From DATBLE01 sp963775695 (lineage in GTDB: Bacteria > Actinomycetota > Thermoleophilia > Gaiellales > Gaiellaceae): 64,000 bases of DNA. Positions 16,306-23,900 of this stretch are shown one piece after another. The stretch spans positions 124,001 to 188,000 of the forward strand of contig CAVZJU010000012.1 of assembly GCA_963775695.1 (NCBI GenBank), written 5' to 3'. A program made the position numbers and the translations under genes. Every line of letters starts with the position of its first letter. Position 1 is the stretch's first letter. The notes under the pieces are model-generated. The model was not told the origin of the DNA and made no database searches. It was given only the letters and a program-made list of their open reading frames with translations.

Positions 16306-17097
16306 TCACGAGGACAAGCCTGGCTTGTATGCCTTCACGGTCGTGCCGCGTGCGCCGAATCTCTGCGCCTTGCGGCGGGTGTCCTCGAACTTCGACCGGG
16401 CGTAGGTGTCGACGAGCTGGCCGGTCTCGATCTGCTCGAACCCGTGCCGCTGTAGGAGTTGCGCGTACGCTGCTTCCAGCAGCGCCCCGGCAATTCAGCC
16501 GGTCCACAGGTCGATGTTGCGCCGGCCTTCCTCGCTTACGGGGTTCTGGATCGTGACGTCGGCGATCTGCAGCCGTGCGCCAGCGACGAGAACGCGGTGG
16601 ATCTCTGAGAAGACGGCGTCCTTGTCGGGGACGAGGTCGATCACGCCGTTCGAGATGACGACGTCGAAGCTAGCGTCCGCGAACGGCAGCGATTCGATCT
16701 CGCCCTCGACGAACTCAACGTTGCCGGCACCCATCTGCTCGGCCGCGCCGCGCGCCTTCGCGAGCATCTCCGTCGTCATGTCGATGCCGGTGACGCTGCC
16801 ACGCGGGCCGACCATCTGGGCTGCGACGAGCGAGTCGGTGCCCGCCCCGGAGCCGAGGTCGAGCACCCGCTCGCCCGAGCGGAGCCGGCCGAGCGAGAAA
16901 GGGTTTGCGACGCCCGCGAACGACTCGACCGCGGCGTCGGGCACGTTTGCGAGCTCGGGCGGGTAGGCGAGGTCGTCAGCCCAGGGTCGCCCGGTCGGGA
17001 AGATGAAGTCCCGCTCGGGCTCCTCGGAGACGCACGCGTACGTCTTCCTGATCTCGGTCTTCAGAACGTCGACATCGATCTCCACGTCGATCGCCAT
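16306..17097 (-). CDS. arsenite-methyltransferase-like SAM methyltransferase, candidate selenoprotein (in-frame TGA at codon 201)
   Basis: 263 codons if the TGA at 16495-16497 is read through. The SAM domain is canonical: VLDLGSGAGTDSLVAAQMVG (78-97), TGIDMTTEML (103-112), LPFADASFDVVISNGVIDLV. After GRRNIDLWTG comes TGA, then IAGALLEAAYAQLLQRHGFE and a clean reading to a natural stop at 16306. In this methyltransferase family, and in ArsM/AS3MT, the position after LW-x-G is a conserved, arsenic-binding Cys, so the TGA replaces that Cys. A hairpin starts 10 nt after the TGA with a G-containing apical loop at nt 18. C22 is the other notable Cys. ATG with GAGGAGG follows the DsrE gene by 11 bp. 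Rival reading: a TGC-to-TGA nonsense mutation in a decaying region. Confidence 0.7.
16468..16494 (-). promoter_or_regulatory. putative bacterial SECIS-like hairpin next to the in-frame TGA
   Basis: Directly after TGA (minus strand) come ATTGCCGGGG and then CGCTGCT-GGA-AGCAGCG, a perfect 7-bp stem with loop GGA (loop at 16477-16475, 18-20 nt after the TGA). Known bacterial SECIS elements have a stem-loop immediately 3' of UGA with the apical loop roughly 16-37 nt away and a G among the first loop bases; this fits. Other genes in the window also carry internal hairpins, so structure alone is not proof. Confidence 0.5.
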
Positions 17098-17108
17098 GCC
17101 GCCTCCTC

Positions 17109-17477
17109 TCAGTAGCTGAAGACGGTCGAGTCGTTCCCGGCCCACTCCCACATCGGGGTGGCGCCGGCGATCTTCGCCGTCGGCAGCTTTTCGGCATCGT
17201 CGAGGTCGCGCGCCTTGATGCAGATCGGGCAGAGCCAGAGCTCGCCGCCCGCGTCCAGGAATTGCTGGAGCAGCTTGTCCAGCGCCGGGCAGTCCTTGCA
17301 CGGCACTCCGGTCATCACGCCGGGCAGGCCGAGCCGGACCGCGTCCTTCGTGGTCCAGACGACGACCTCCTTCTCCTGGGCCTGCGCCGCCGTCGCTACC
17401 AGAAACGCGACGAGGACGCGCTCTGGATCCTCCATCCCCGTCGCCAGGTTGATCAGGACCTTGTTCTCGGTTCCCAT
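17109..17477 (-). CDS. DsrE-family sulfur-relay-like protein
   Basis: 122 residues, DsrE/TusD-like alpha/beta fold. Cysteines are placed as pairs: C60 and C63 in GVPCKDCPALD, and C83 and C86 in LWLCPICIKARDLDD, the second being the usual reactive pair. Such proteins carry persulfide sulfur or act as peroxiredoxin-like partners, cytosolic. ATG with AGGAG upstream, 9 bp after the DUF1059 remnant and 11 bp before the methyltransferase. In this operon it sits with a rhodanese and a persulfide-dioxygenase-like enzyme, consistent with thiol/persulfide chemistry. Confidence 0.85.
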   Translation of the reverse strand: MGTENKVLINLATGMEDPERVLVAFLVATAAQAQEKEVVVWTTKDAVRLGLPGVMTGVPCKDCPALDKLLQQFLDAGGELWLCPICIKARDLDDAEKLPTAKIAGATPMWEWAGNDSTVFSY

Positions 17478-17486
17478 ACTCAGCTC

Positions 17487-17611
17487 CTAGACGTCGTAGG
17501 CGCCGGCAGCGACCAGATCGCGCAGCTCCTCGTCGCTTCGATCCAGGTCTGGGGCTCCTCGTCGTCGGCTCCTTCAAGCCGGTGCCCGCACGGACAATCG
17601 ATCGCGCGCAT
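17487..17611 (-). pseudogene. decayed DUF1059 small protein
   Basis: Good ribosome site (GGAGG) and start MRAIDCPCGHRLEGADDEE, the typical DUF1059 N-terminus with CxCGH. The expected middle is missing, and the end DLDRSDEELRDLVAAGAYDV is found in a different frame. The remaining length (125 nt against about 162) indicates a deletion of about 37 nt. Its start overlaps the end of the MFS gene by 38 bp. Confidence 0.65.
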
Positions 17612-18854
17612 TACGCCTCCTTCCGGGTTGAGGTGCCTGCCAACGGGTCGCCGCGACGGCCAGTCCGCTGGCGGCGGTGAGAGCGGCGACGATCGCGATC
17701 GCCGCTCTCGGTGAGGTTGCGTCGGCGCCGAACCCAGCGATCAGGGCGCCGAGGACGAAGCCGAAGTCGCGCCAGAAGCGGTAGACGCCGACCACACGGG
17801 CGCGGTCGCGTGGCTGGCTGACATCGGACACGGCGGCGAGGAGTGTCGGGTACACCATTGCGGTTCCGGCTCCGAGCAGGACGGCGGCCGTCAGCGCAAG
17901 TTCGAAGCCGCCGTTGCTGACCACGAGCAGTACGAGCGCGACCGCCTGGATGATCATCCCGCCGGCGATCAGGGGCTTCCGACCCGTGCAGTCGGAGAGC
18001 CAGCCGGTCAGGAGCTGGCCGGCGCCCCAGACGATCGGGTACACGGCGGCGACGATCGCGATCTGGCGGAAGCTTGCACCGTGCGCAGCAAGATAGAGCG
18101 GTGCGAGCCCCCACGCGAGCGCGTCGTTCAGGTTGTTGACGAGCCCGGCCTGGCTGCAGGCGCGCAGCACCGGATCGCCAAGGCTGGCGCGGGCGAACGC
18201 GGCGCGAAGGTTGAGCCGAGGCTGGTCGTCGTCACCGTGCAACTCCTGTTCGCGGGCGACGTGGGCTCCGGTATCTCGTACCGCGAACATGCTGATCAGC
18301 AGCCCGGCGCCGACGATGACCGCGGCGCCGACCCAGACGACCGTTCGCGGCGCGTAGGTCGCGGCCAGGATCCCGCTCGCCAGCGCTGCGAAGGCGACTC
18401 CGAGGTAGCCCGCGGCCTCGTTCAGACCGAGGGCCAGGCCCCGCCGCTTCGGGCCGGCGAGGTCGATCTTCATCACGACGGTCATCGACCACGCGAGCCC
18501 CTGGTTGACGCCGAGCAGCAAGTTGGCGGCGACGATGAACCACCACGAGGACGCGAGCCCGATCAACAGCGGCACCGGAAGGGCGACCAGCCAACCGATG
18601 ACGAGGAGGCGCTTGCGTCCGAGCCGCTCGGCGAGGTCACCGGCGGCGAGATTGGTCAGGGCCTTGGAGAGGCCGAACGCGACGACGAAGGCGAGGATCG
18701 CCGCGTTCGAGCGCAAACCGAAGTCCTGCTTCCCGACCAGCGGCAGAACGCTCCGTTCCAGCCCGACCATCGCCCCGACCAGCGCGTTCAGGCCGACAAG
18801 GAGCGCGAACTGGCGGGCGTTCGCCCGCAGACCAAGCTGAACGCGTGGCCTCAC
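17574..18854 (-). CDS. MFS transporter of the ArsR/MBL operon
   Basis: 426 residues, about 12 membrane helices. The MFS loop motif GDLAERLGRKRLLVIGWLVA lies between helices 2 and 3, and GWLSDCTGRKPLIAGGMII in the second half. Helix 4-5 carries NQGLAWSMTVVMKIDLAGPK. It is an inner-membrane exporter or importer of an unknown solute. The start overlaps the stop of the metallo-hydrolase gene by 4 bp. In similar actinobacterial clusters with rhodanese and DsrE genes it could move an arsenical, a sulfur compound or a toxic anion; that is inference. Confidence 0.85.
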   Translation of the reverse strand: MRPRVQLGLRANARQFALLVGLNALVGAMVGLERSVLPLVGKQDFGLRSNAAILAFVVAFGLSKALTNLAAGDLAERLGRKRLLVIGWLVALPVPLLIGLASSWWFIVAANLLLGVNQGLAWSMTVVMKIDLAGPKRRGLALGLNEAAGYLGVAFAALASGILAATYAPRTVVWVGAAVIVGAGLLISMFAVRDTGAHVAREQELHGDDDQPRLNLRAAFARASLGDPVLRACSQAGLVNNLNDALAWGLAPLYLAAHGASFRQIAIVAAVYPIVWGAGQLLTGWLSDCTGRKPLIAGGMIIQAVALVLLVVSNGGFELALTAAVLLGAGTAMVYPTLLAAVSDVSQPRDRARVVGVYRFWRDFGFVLGALIAGFGADATSPRAAIAIVAALTAASGLAVAATRWQAPQPGRRRNARDRLSVRAPA

Positions 18855-19606
18855 GCGGCAACGCCGACCTTTCCCGCGCGGTTCGTCGCCACGATCCGCT
18901 CCTGCTCCACCGGCCGAGGCGGCACGTCTTCGAGGAGGGCGTCCGCGAAGGCCTCCGGGTCGGCAACCGCGAGCAGCGGGTTGTGTGCCCGCTCGAAGCC
19001 GATCGACGAGATCGGGTTTCCGGACAGGGCGCGGCCGCAGACCGAGCCGCCGTAGTGGCTCGGGCAGAGCACGACGTAGTCGGGCGGCTCAAGGAGACGT
19101 CGCAGGCTCTCGTGCAACAGCTGTGCCTGGCCACGCGCATCGCCGGTGACGTGCAGGTCGGGCCGGCCGACGTCGCCGATCAGCAGCGAGTCGCCGCTGA
19201 ACACGAGCCACGTCTCCGCGCCGCCACGACGTCGATCTGCGACCGCGTATGCGTCGTGGGCAGGCGCATGGCCCGGTGTCGCGATCGCGGTCACAACGGT
19301 ATTCCCGAGCTCGACAACCTCCTCGTGAGTGAGCGCGACATGGTCGCAAGCGACACCCGCGCCGGCGGGCAGATACGCCGTTGCGCCCGTGCGCTCGACG
19401 AGCACGGGGAGACCCGACACATGGTCGGCCTGCACGTGCGTCTCGAACACAGCAACGATCGGCGCTCCGATCGCCGCCGCCCCAGAGACGTAGTCCTCGA
19501 CGGGATCCACGTGCGGATCAACCACTGCCAGCTTGCCGTGCGAGGTACAGCCGAACAGGTAACTCGCACACGAGCCGGCGTCGTTCAAGAACGGCCTCAA
19601 CAGCAT
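18851..19606 (-). CDS. metallo-beta-lactamase-fold hydrolase, persulfide-dioxygenase (ETHE1)-like
   Basis: 251 residues. The metal motif reads T-H57-V-Q59-A-D61-H62, so the second histidine of the usual HxHxDH is a glutamine. TPGHAPAHDAY (near 110) and FSGDSLLIGDVGRPDL (near 137) supply the next ligands, and CPSHYGGSVCG (near 186) the last. The GDVGRPDL segment is typical of ETHE1/persulfide dioxygenases and related BLH proteins. It lies 13 bp after the ArsR-rhodanese gene, as expected for sulfide or persulfide detoxification. The Q59 ligand change may alter metal use. Confidence 0.8.
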   Translation of the reverse strand: MLLRPFLNDAGSCASYLFGCTSHGKLAVVDPHVDPVEDYVSGAAAIGAPIVAVFETHVQADHVSGLPVLVERTGATAYLPAGAGVACDHVALTHEEVVELGNTVVTAIATPGHAPAHDAYAVADRRRGGAETWLVFSGDSLLIGDVGRPDLHVTGDARGQAQLLHESLRRLLEPPDYVVLCPSHYGGSVCGRALSGNPISSIGFERAHNPLLAVADPEAFADALLEDVPPRPVEQERIVATNRAGKVGVAA

Positions 19607-19619
19607 CCAGGCCTCCTCT

Positions 19620-20285
19620 TCAGCTCGTCACCCCAACCGGAAGGCGCGCACGCTTCCATTCCGGGTACCCGACGTCCAGCCGCCTCGCCTTCAGACCCCG
19701 CTCCCGCAGCAGGCGAACCGCATCGTCGGCGTACACGCAATAGGGCCCGCGGCAGTAGGCGACGATCTCCCTCCGCCGCGGCAACTCGGAAACGAGTGAC
19801 TCGAGCTGCGGCAGCGGAACCGACCGCGCGCCGGCAATGTGCCCGGCCCCGAACTCCGCCTCGGGCCTCACATCGAGCACGACCACGTCACCACGGGCGA
19901 GCCGCTCCTCCAGCTCCGCGGCCGTCACCTGCTCGACACCGTCTCGCTCACCGAGGTACTCGTCCGCCAGAACACCCACCTCGGCGACGTGCCGAGCCGC
20001 GACCTCCCGCACCGCCGTCCACAGCTCGCCGACGCGGTCGCTCGCCAGCCGGTAGAAGACGCGAGTTCCATCGCGGCGCGAACGGACAAGACCCGCCTTC
20101 GCGAGCACCTGAAGATGCTGCGATGTGTTCGCAACGCTCTGCGAAATCTCAGCGGCGAGCTCGTCGACCGAACGCTCACCCTGAGCAAGCACATCGACGA
20201 TCTCGGCGCGGCGACCGCTCCCGAGCGCCCGCGCCACCGAGGACTGCGCATCAAACAAGGCCGCTTTCGCCGGACTGCTTGCCAT
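19620..20285 (-). CDS. ArsR-type winged-helix regulator fused to a rhodanese domain
   Basis: 221 residues: winged helix at about 15-95 (VDELAAEISQSVANTSQHLQ is the recognition region), then a rhodanese domain from about 120 with VVVLDVRPEAEFGAGHI and active-site loop C178-R-G-P-Y-C183. It senses sulfur or thiol/metalloid stress and controls the operon downstream. I chose the ATG at 20285 because a good promoter (TTGATT-17-TAACTT) would start RNA about four bases upstream, so translation is nearly leaderless. A longer frame from 20324 would run through the promoter. First gene of the operon that ends with the methyltransferase at 16306. Confidence 0.85.
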   Translation of the reverse strand: MASSPAKAALFDAQSSVARALGSGRRAEIVDVLAQGERSVDELAAEISQSVANTSQHLQVLAKAGLVRSRRDGTRVFYRLASDRVGELWTAVREVAARHVAEVGVLADEYLGERDGVEQVTAAELEERLARGDVVVLDVRPEAEFGAGHIAGARSVPLPQLESLVSELPRRREIVAYCRGPYCVYADDAVRLLRERGLKARRLDVGYPEWKRARLPVGVTS

Positions 20286-20293
20286 TTGGGCGA

Positions 20294-20324
20294 TCAAGTT
20301 ATCAAGCGAGTTATTGAAAATCAA
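20294..20324 (-). promoter_or_regulatory. promoter of the ArsR-rhodanese operon
   Basis: Minus strand TTGATT (20324-20319), 17 bp, TAACTT (20301-20296). Direct repeats ATCAAG-TT-ATCAAG (plus strand 20293-20306) overlap the -10 and could be the ArsR site. The stretch is strikingly AT-rich for this window. Confidence 0.6.
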
Positions 20325-20415
20325 CCCTCAACAGCGGCCACTCCAACAGGACACGGCCGTGCGTAACGGATTTTTGGCGCTTTCCGTCCCTGGGTCACAC
20401 GGAACGGAAAGGACG

Positions 20416-21006
20416 GTGGAAGATGAACAGGTCATGGAGGTGAGGGCGCTGCTCGAGGTGCCTGCGCCGGGGGGCCGTACGGTCGATCTGGATGCGGCCC
20501 TGGTGGCGGCGGCGCGGGAGGAGCCGCAGGCGTTTCTCGCGTTGTACGACCGCTACTTCGACCGTGTCCTCGGGTACGTGCGGCTGCGGATTCGCGACGA
20601 GTCGATCTGCGAGGACGTGGTGAGCACGGTATTCACGTCTGCGCTCGCGCAGCTTCACCGCTTTCGAGGGGACGGCACCTTTGCAGGCTGGTTGTTCCAG
20701 ATCGCGCGGAACGCGGTGCGGGACGTCGAGCGAAGACCCACCGCTGTACCGCTTCACGACGAAGAAACGGCCGCATCGGAGCCCGACCCCGAGGAGCGGC
20801 TCCTGGCGTACGAATCTGCGGCGCAACTGCACACGCTGATCGGTCTGCTCACGCCGGAGCAGCAACACCTGCTCGGACTGCGCTACGGAGCCGGCCTCGC
20901 ATTCGACGAGATCGCGGGGATCGTCGGCGCCGCGCCCGGAACGGTGCGGGTGCGCATGCACCGGATTCTTGAACAGCTACGAAGGAGGTATCCCCATGAC
21001 GACTGA
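20416..21006 (+). CDS. ECF-type RNA polymerase sigma factor
   Basis: 196 residues. Region 2 reads LALYDRYFDRVLGYVRLRIR and SICEDVVSTVFTSALAQLHR with FAGWLFQIARNAVRDVERR. Region 4 reads LTPEQQHLLGLRYGAGLAFD and EIAGIVGAAPGTVRVRMHRI. Extracytoplasmic-function class. The GTG at 20416 has GGAAAGG upstream; an in-frame ATG at 20434 is an alternative. Its stop overlaps the start of a membrane protein gene, a common sigma/anti-sigma-like layout. Confidence 0.85.
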   Translation: MEDEQVMEVRALLEVPAPGGRTVDLDAALVAAAREEPQAFLALYDRYFDRVLGYVRLRIRDESICEDVVSTVFTSALAQLHRFRGDGTFAGWLFQIARNAVRDVERRPTAVPLHDEETAASEPDPEERLLAYESAAQLHTLIGLLTPEQQHLLGLRYGAGLAFDEIAGIVGAAPGTVRVRMHRILEQLRRRYPHDD

Positions 21007-21825
21007 ACAGCTCGAACGCGACCTGAGGGGGCTCGCCGAAACGCAGGCGGAAGACGAGCATCTACGCCTTGCGATCCGCGCAAGGCTGGGCGAACAGCTG
21101 CAGGGCCGCCCGAAGAGCCGACGTCGGACCCGTTTGGTCTTCGGATCTGCGGCGGTCGCAGCAGCGACGCTGACCGCGGCGATCGTTGCGGTGATCGGAA
21201 CCGGCGGATCCGGCGGACCCGCTTCTGCGAACGCGGCGATCCTTGCGGGGGTTGTCCGCGCGAGCAGCCCGCCGGCCAACACCATCGTTCACGTCAAGGA
21301 GACCGGGGTGCAGCCCGACGGAACGCAGGTCACGGCCGAATGGTGGCAAGAGACGACCCCCCCTACGCGCTGCGCCTGATCAAAGGGACCACAGCCCAGC
21401 AGATCGAGAGCGCGGCCGACGGCACCACCGACTCCCAGTACGACGCGCCTACGGACACGATCTACCGGCATCCCGACTCCACCTCGCCGACGCTGATCGA
21501 CCCGATCGAAACCATGCGTGCGGGGCTCACGAACGGGACCGCGCAGATCGCAGGAACGGTCGCGATCAACGGCCGCTCCCTCTACAAGATCAAGCTCCCC
21601 GACGGAGTGGTCGGATACTTCGACCAAACCGATTACCGACCGGTGTACCTCGACAACCCACAGCAAAACGGGAACGTCGTCCGCACCCAGGTGATCACCT
21701 ACAAGGAGCTCCCGATCACTCCTGAGAACGAAAGACTCCTCAGCATCCCCGCGCAACATCCCGACGTGCGGGTCGTCCCCGGCCTCCCGCCCGCACCGAC
21801 CAAGCAGCCGACCGAGCCGAAGTAG
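20996..21825 (+). pseudogene. sigma-linked single-pass membrane protein, frameshifted at a C7 run
   Basis: ATG with AAGGAGG, overlapping the sigma gene stop. N-terminal cytosolic part MTTEQLERDLRGLAETQAED, one membrane helix (about 52-75, AAVAAATLTAAIVAVIGTGG), then an outside domain. The first frame ends early after QETTPPTRCA. The other frame continues YALRLIKGTTAQQIESAADG to 21825. The switch falls in a run of seven C (21357-21363); eight would restore one 277-codon protein. It may be a true frameshift, an assembly error or slippage. Probable anti-sigma or signal-coupled envelope protein, by position. Confidence 0.65.
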
Positions 21826-21954
21826 GCCACGGCGCCGCCGGAAAACACCCAACGAGGCAACTTGCTCGCGGGGTGTTGATCGTGAGGAGAGCTCTTCTCT
21901 GCTCGATCGCTGTTCTCGTTCTGCTTGCTTCAGCGGGGTCGGCGTGGGCGGACG

Positions 21955-22170
21955 CCGCTTGCGGACGAGATCGACGACTCGTGCGAGATCGCGGGGTGCG
22001 GGTTCGGCTTGGGGATTGAGCCCCTCGACGGCTATCTGGGTCAACCCGTAGCGCTGCGACAGGTATCCGAATGCGGCGTGGCTGGTGACGATCTCGTGGC
22101 GTGTGCAGTGGGCGAGCCCGGCGCGGTACTCGCGGTCGAGCGCGTGCAGGCGAGCCACGATTTGCGAACC
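21955..22170 (-). pseudogene. remnant of a zinc/manganese ABC transporter substrate-binding protein (ZnuA/TroA)
   Basis: About 70 codons on the minus strand read ARLHALDREYRAGLAHCTRH then EIVTSHAAFGYLSQRYGLTQ and IAVEGLNPQAEPAPRDLARV, a classic ZnuA segment including the metal-ligand histidine of TSHAAFGYL. No start, no signal peptide and no C-terminal half are present nearby. The surrounding 21826-22383 has no other gene that I can support. Confidence 0.65.
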
Positions 22171-22383
22171 GCAAAGGCACTGCACGCGGAGCGCGCCGCG
22201 ATCGCTTTTCACGACCTGCGTGTGAGCCGCCTGCTCGCCGGTGTCGTTGTCGCGGCCTTGCTTGCCGGCAGAACGAATCGAGAGCCGACACCGATGTCGT
22301 TGCTTTCTCCCGGCGCAACCAGGTGCGTACTCTTCACGTCGCAGCTGCAGGATCAGTCGCAGTCGAGACGAAGCCTCGTTCCC

Positions 22384-23847
22384 ATGTTGAGAAGTAGGCA
22401 CCTCCAGGTCGGCGCGCTCCTCATCGCCACGATCGCACTCGCCCTCGGAGGACGTGCCGCCGCTGGAACGGCGAGCCTGCAGAGCAACAGTCGCCCCTCG
22501 GTTGCCGCGCCGTGTACCACCAAGCACTACCGCGTGCGCGAGGGAGACACGCTCTGGGGAATTGCGCGCCGCTTCGAGGTCAGCGTTGACGAGCTCGTCG
22601 CCCGGAACAAGCTCGACCCGCGTGCCAACCTTCCGATCGGACTCGACCTCATCATCCCCGACACCCGTTGCTCGGGGATGCATCTGTCGTTAGAGAAGGC
22701 TCCGTCGAAGAGCGGCATCCTGTCGGCCGCACTCGGGCGCGCGGTCGCTACGCCGGGGGTGTCGCTTGCCCACGCCGGCGTCGTAGTCGTCGACCTCGAC
22801 GCGGACGCGGTCGTCTACCAGCTCAACCCGGACAGACCACTCGAGCCGGCGTCGACCGAGAAGCTGCCGCTCGCGGTTGCTGCGCTGCAGCGTCTGGGAG
22901 CCGGGTTTCGAACCTCGACCGACGTGATGGGAGAGGGAAGACTGGTCGGCTCCACCTGGCGCGGCAGTCTGGTGCTCAAAGGCCACGGCGACCCAGCCCT
23001 GACGACGACCGGCCTGAAAGCGCTCGCACGCGCCGTTCGCAGGCACGGGATCACGGCAGTCACGGGCCGCGTCGTCGGCGACGAGTCGTACTTCGACTCT
23101 GCCCGCACTGCGCCAGGCTGGAAAGTCTCGTTCGCGAAGAACGAGTCGCCCCTCCTCTCCGCACTGGTCGTCGATCGCGCTCTCCTCGACGGGGCCTCCG
23201 TGAACCATCCTGCCCTCGCCGCCGCAATCCTCTTCACCCGCGCATTGAGCGCGGAGGGCGTCTCGGTTGCGCACGGTCCAACCGTGGGCCTTGCCACGTC
23301 GCGCGCGGTCGCGCTCACCCGACGGGTATCGCCGCCGCTGATCACCCTCCTCTCGCAGATGGACACCTGGAGCGACAACTTCATCGCGGAGATGCTGCTC
23401 AAGCAACTCGGAGCACGAATCTCCGGACAGGGGACAACGCGCGCGGGCGCAGCAGTCGTGAGCTCGACGCTCGCCGAGGACCTGGTTCCGCTGAAAGGTG
23501 TGTACCTTGCAGACGGCTCGGGTCTCTCGCCTCTCGACCGGCTGACCGCCCGCGCCCTCGCCGCCACTCTGGAGACAGTCGTACACACGACGGCACTCCA
23601 TCGCCTCCTCGACACGTTCGCGATCGCCGGCGCAACCGGCACCCTCCGCCACCGCCTCCTCGCGATCCCCAATCACCAGCTCGTCCGAGGGAAGACCGGC
23701 ACGACCGACCACTCCTCAGCCCTGACCGGCCTCGTGGGAACAAGATTCGCATTCGCCATCCTCTGCAACGGCGCACCCGTCAACTGGACGGCAGCCCACC
23801 TGCTCCAGGACCGCGTCGCCGAGGCGCTCATCGCCGCGAGTGAGTAG
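22384..23847 (+). CDS. dacB: D-alanyl-D-alanine carboxypeptidase/endopeptidase (PBP4, S13) with N-terminal LysM domain
   Basis: 487 residues. A signal or anchor helix (about 8-28) precedes a LysM repeat (about 48-95, YRVREGDTLWGIARRFEVSV). The S13 penicillin-binding domain follows: SxxK in PASTEKLPLA (near 157), SxN in TWSDNFIAEM (near 335) and KTG in VRGKTGTTDH (near 437). It is an extracytoplasmic peptidoglycan-trimming enzyme. The LysM fusion tethers it to the wall; most DacB proteins lack it. ATG chosen for the signal-like N-terminus. Monocistronic. Confidence 0.85.
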   Translation: MLRSRHLQVGALLIATIALALGGRAAAGTASLQSNSRPSVAAPCTTKHYRVREGDTLWGIARRFEVSVDELVARNKLDPRANLPIGLDLIIPDTRCSGMHLSLEKAPSKSGILSAALGRAVATPGVSLAHAGVVVVDLDADAVVYQLNPDRPLEPASTEKLPLAVAALQRLGAGFRTSTDVMGEGRLVGSTWRGSLVLKGHGDPALTTTGLKALARAVRRHGITAVTGRVVGDESYFDSARTAPGWKVSFAKNESPLLSALVVDRALLDGASVNHPALAAAILFTRALSAEGVSVAHGPTVGLATSRAVALTRRVSPPLITLLSQMDTWSDNFIAEMLLKQLGARISGQGTTRAGAAVVSSTLAEDLVPLKGVYLADGSGLSPLDRLTARALAATLETVVHTTALHRLLDTFAIAGATGTLRHRLLAIPNHQLVRGKTGTTDHSSALTGLVGTRFAFAILCNGAPVNWTAAHLLQDRVAEALIAASE

Positions 23848-23900
23848 ATACAGCTCGGCGCCATCGCCCAGCGCAGTGTCGTCGATCCGAGTGCGACGGG

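Noticed and set aside
17487..17611. DUF1059 interruption as a second selenocysteine case
   Set aside because: The break is a frameshift and deletion, with no in-frame TGA at a cysteine position.
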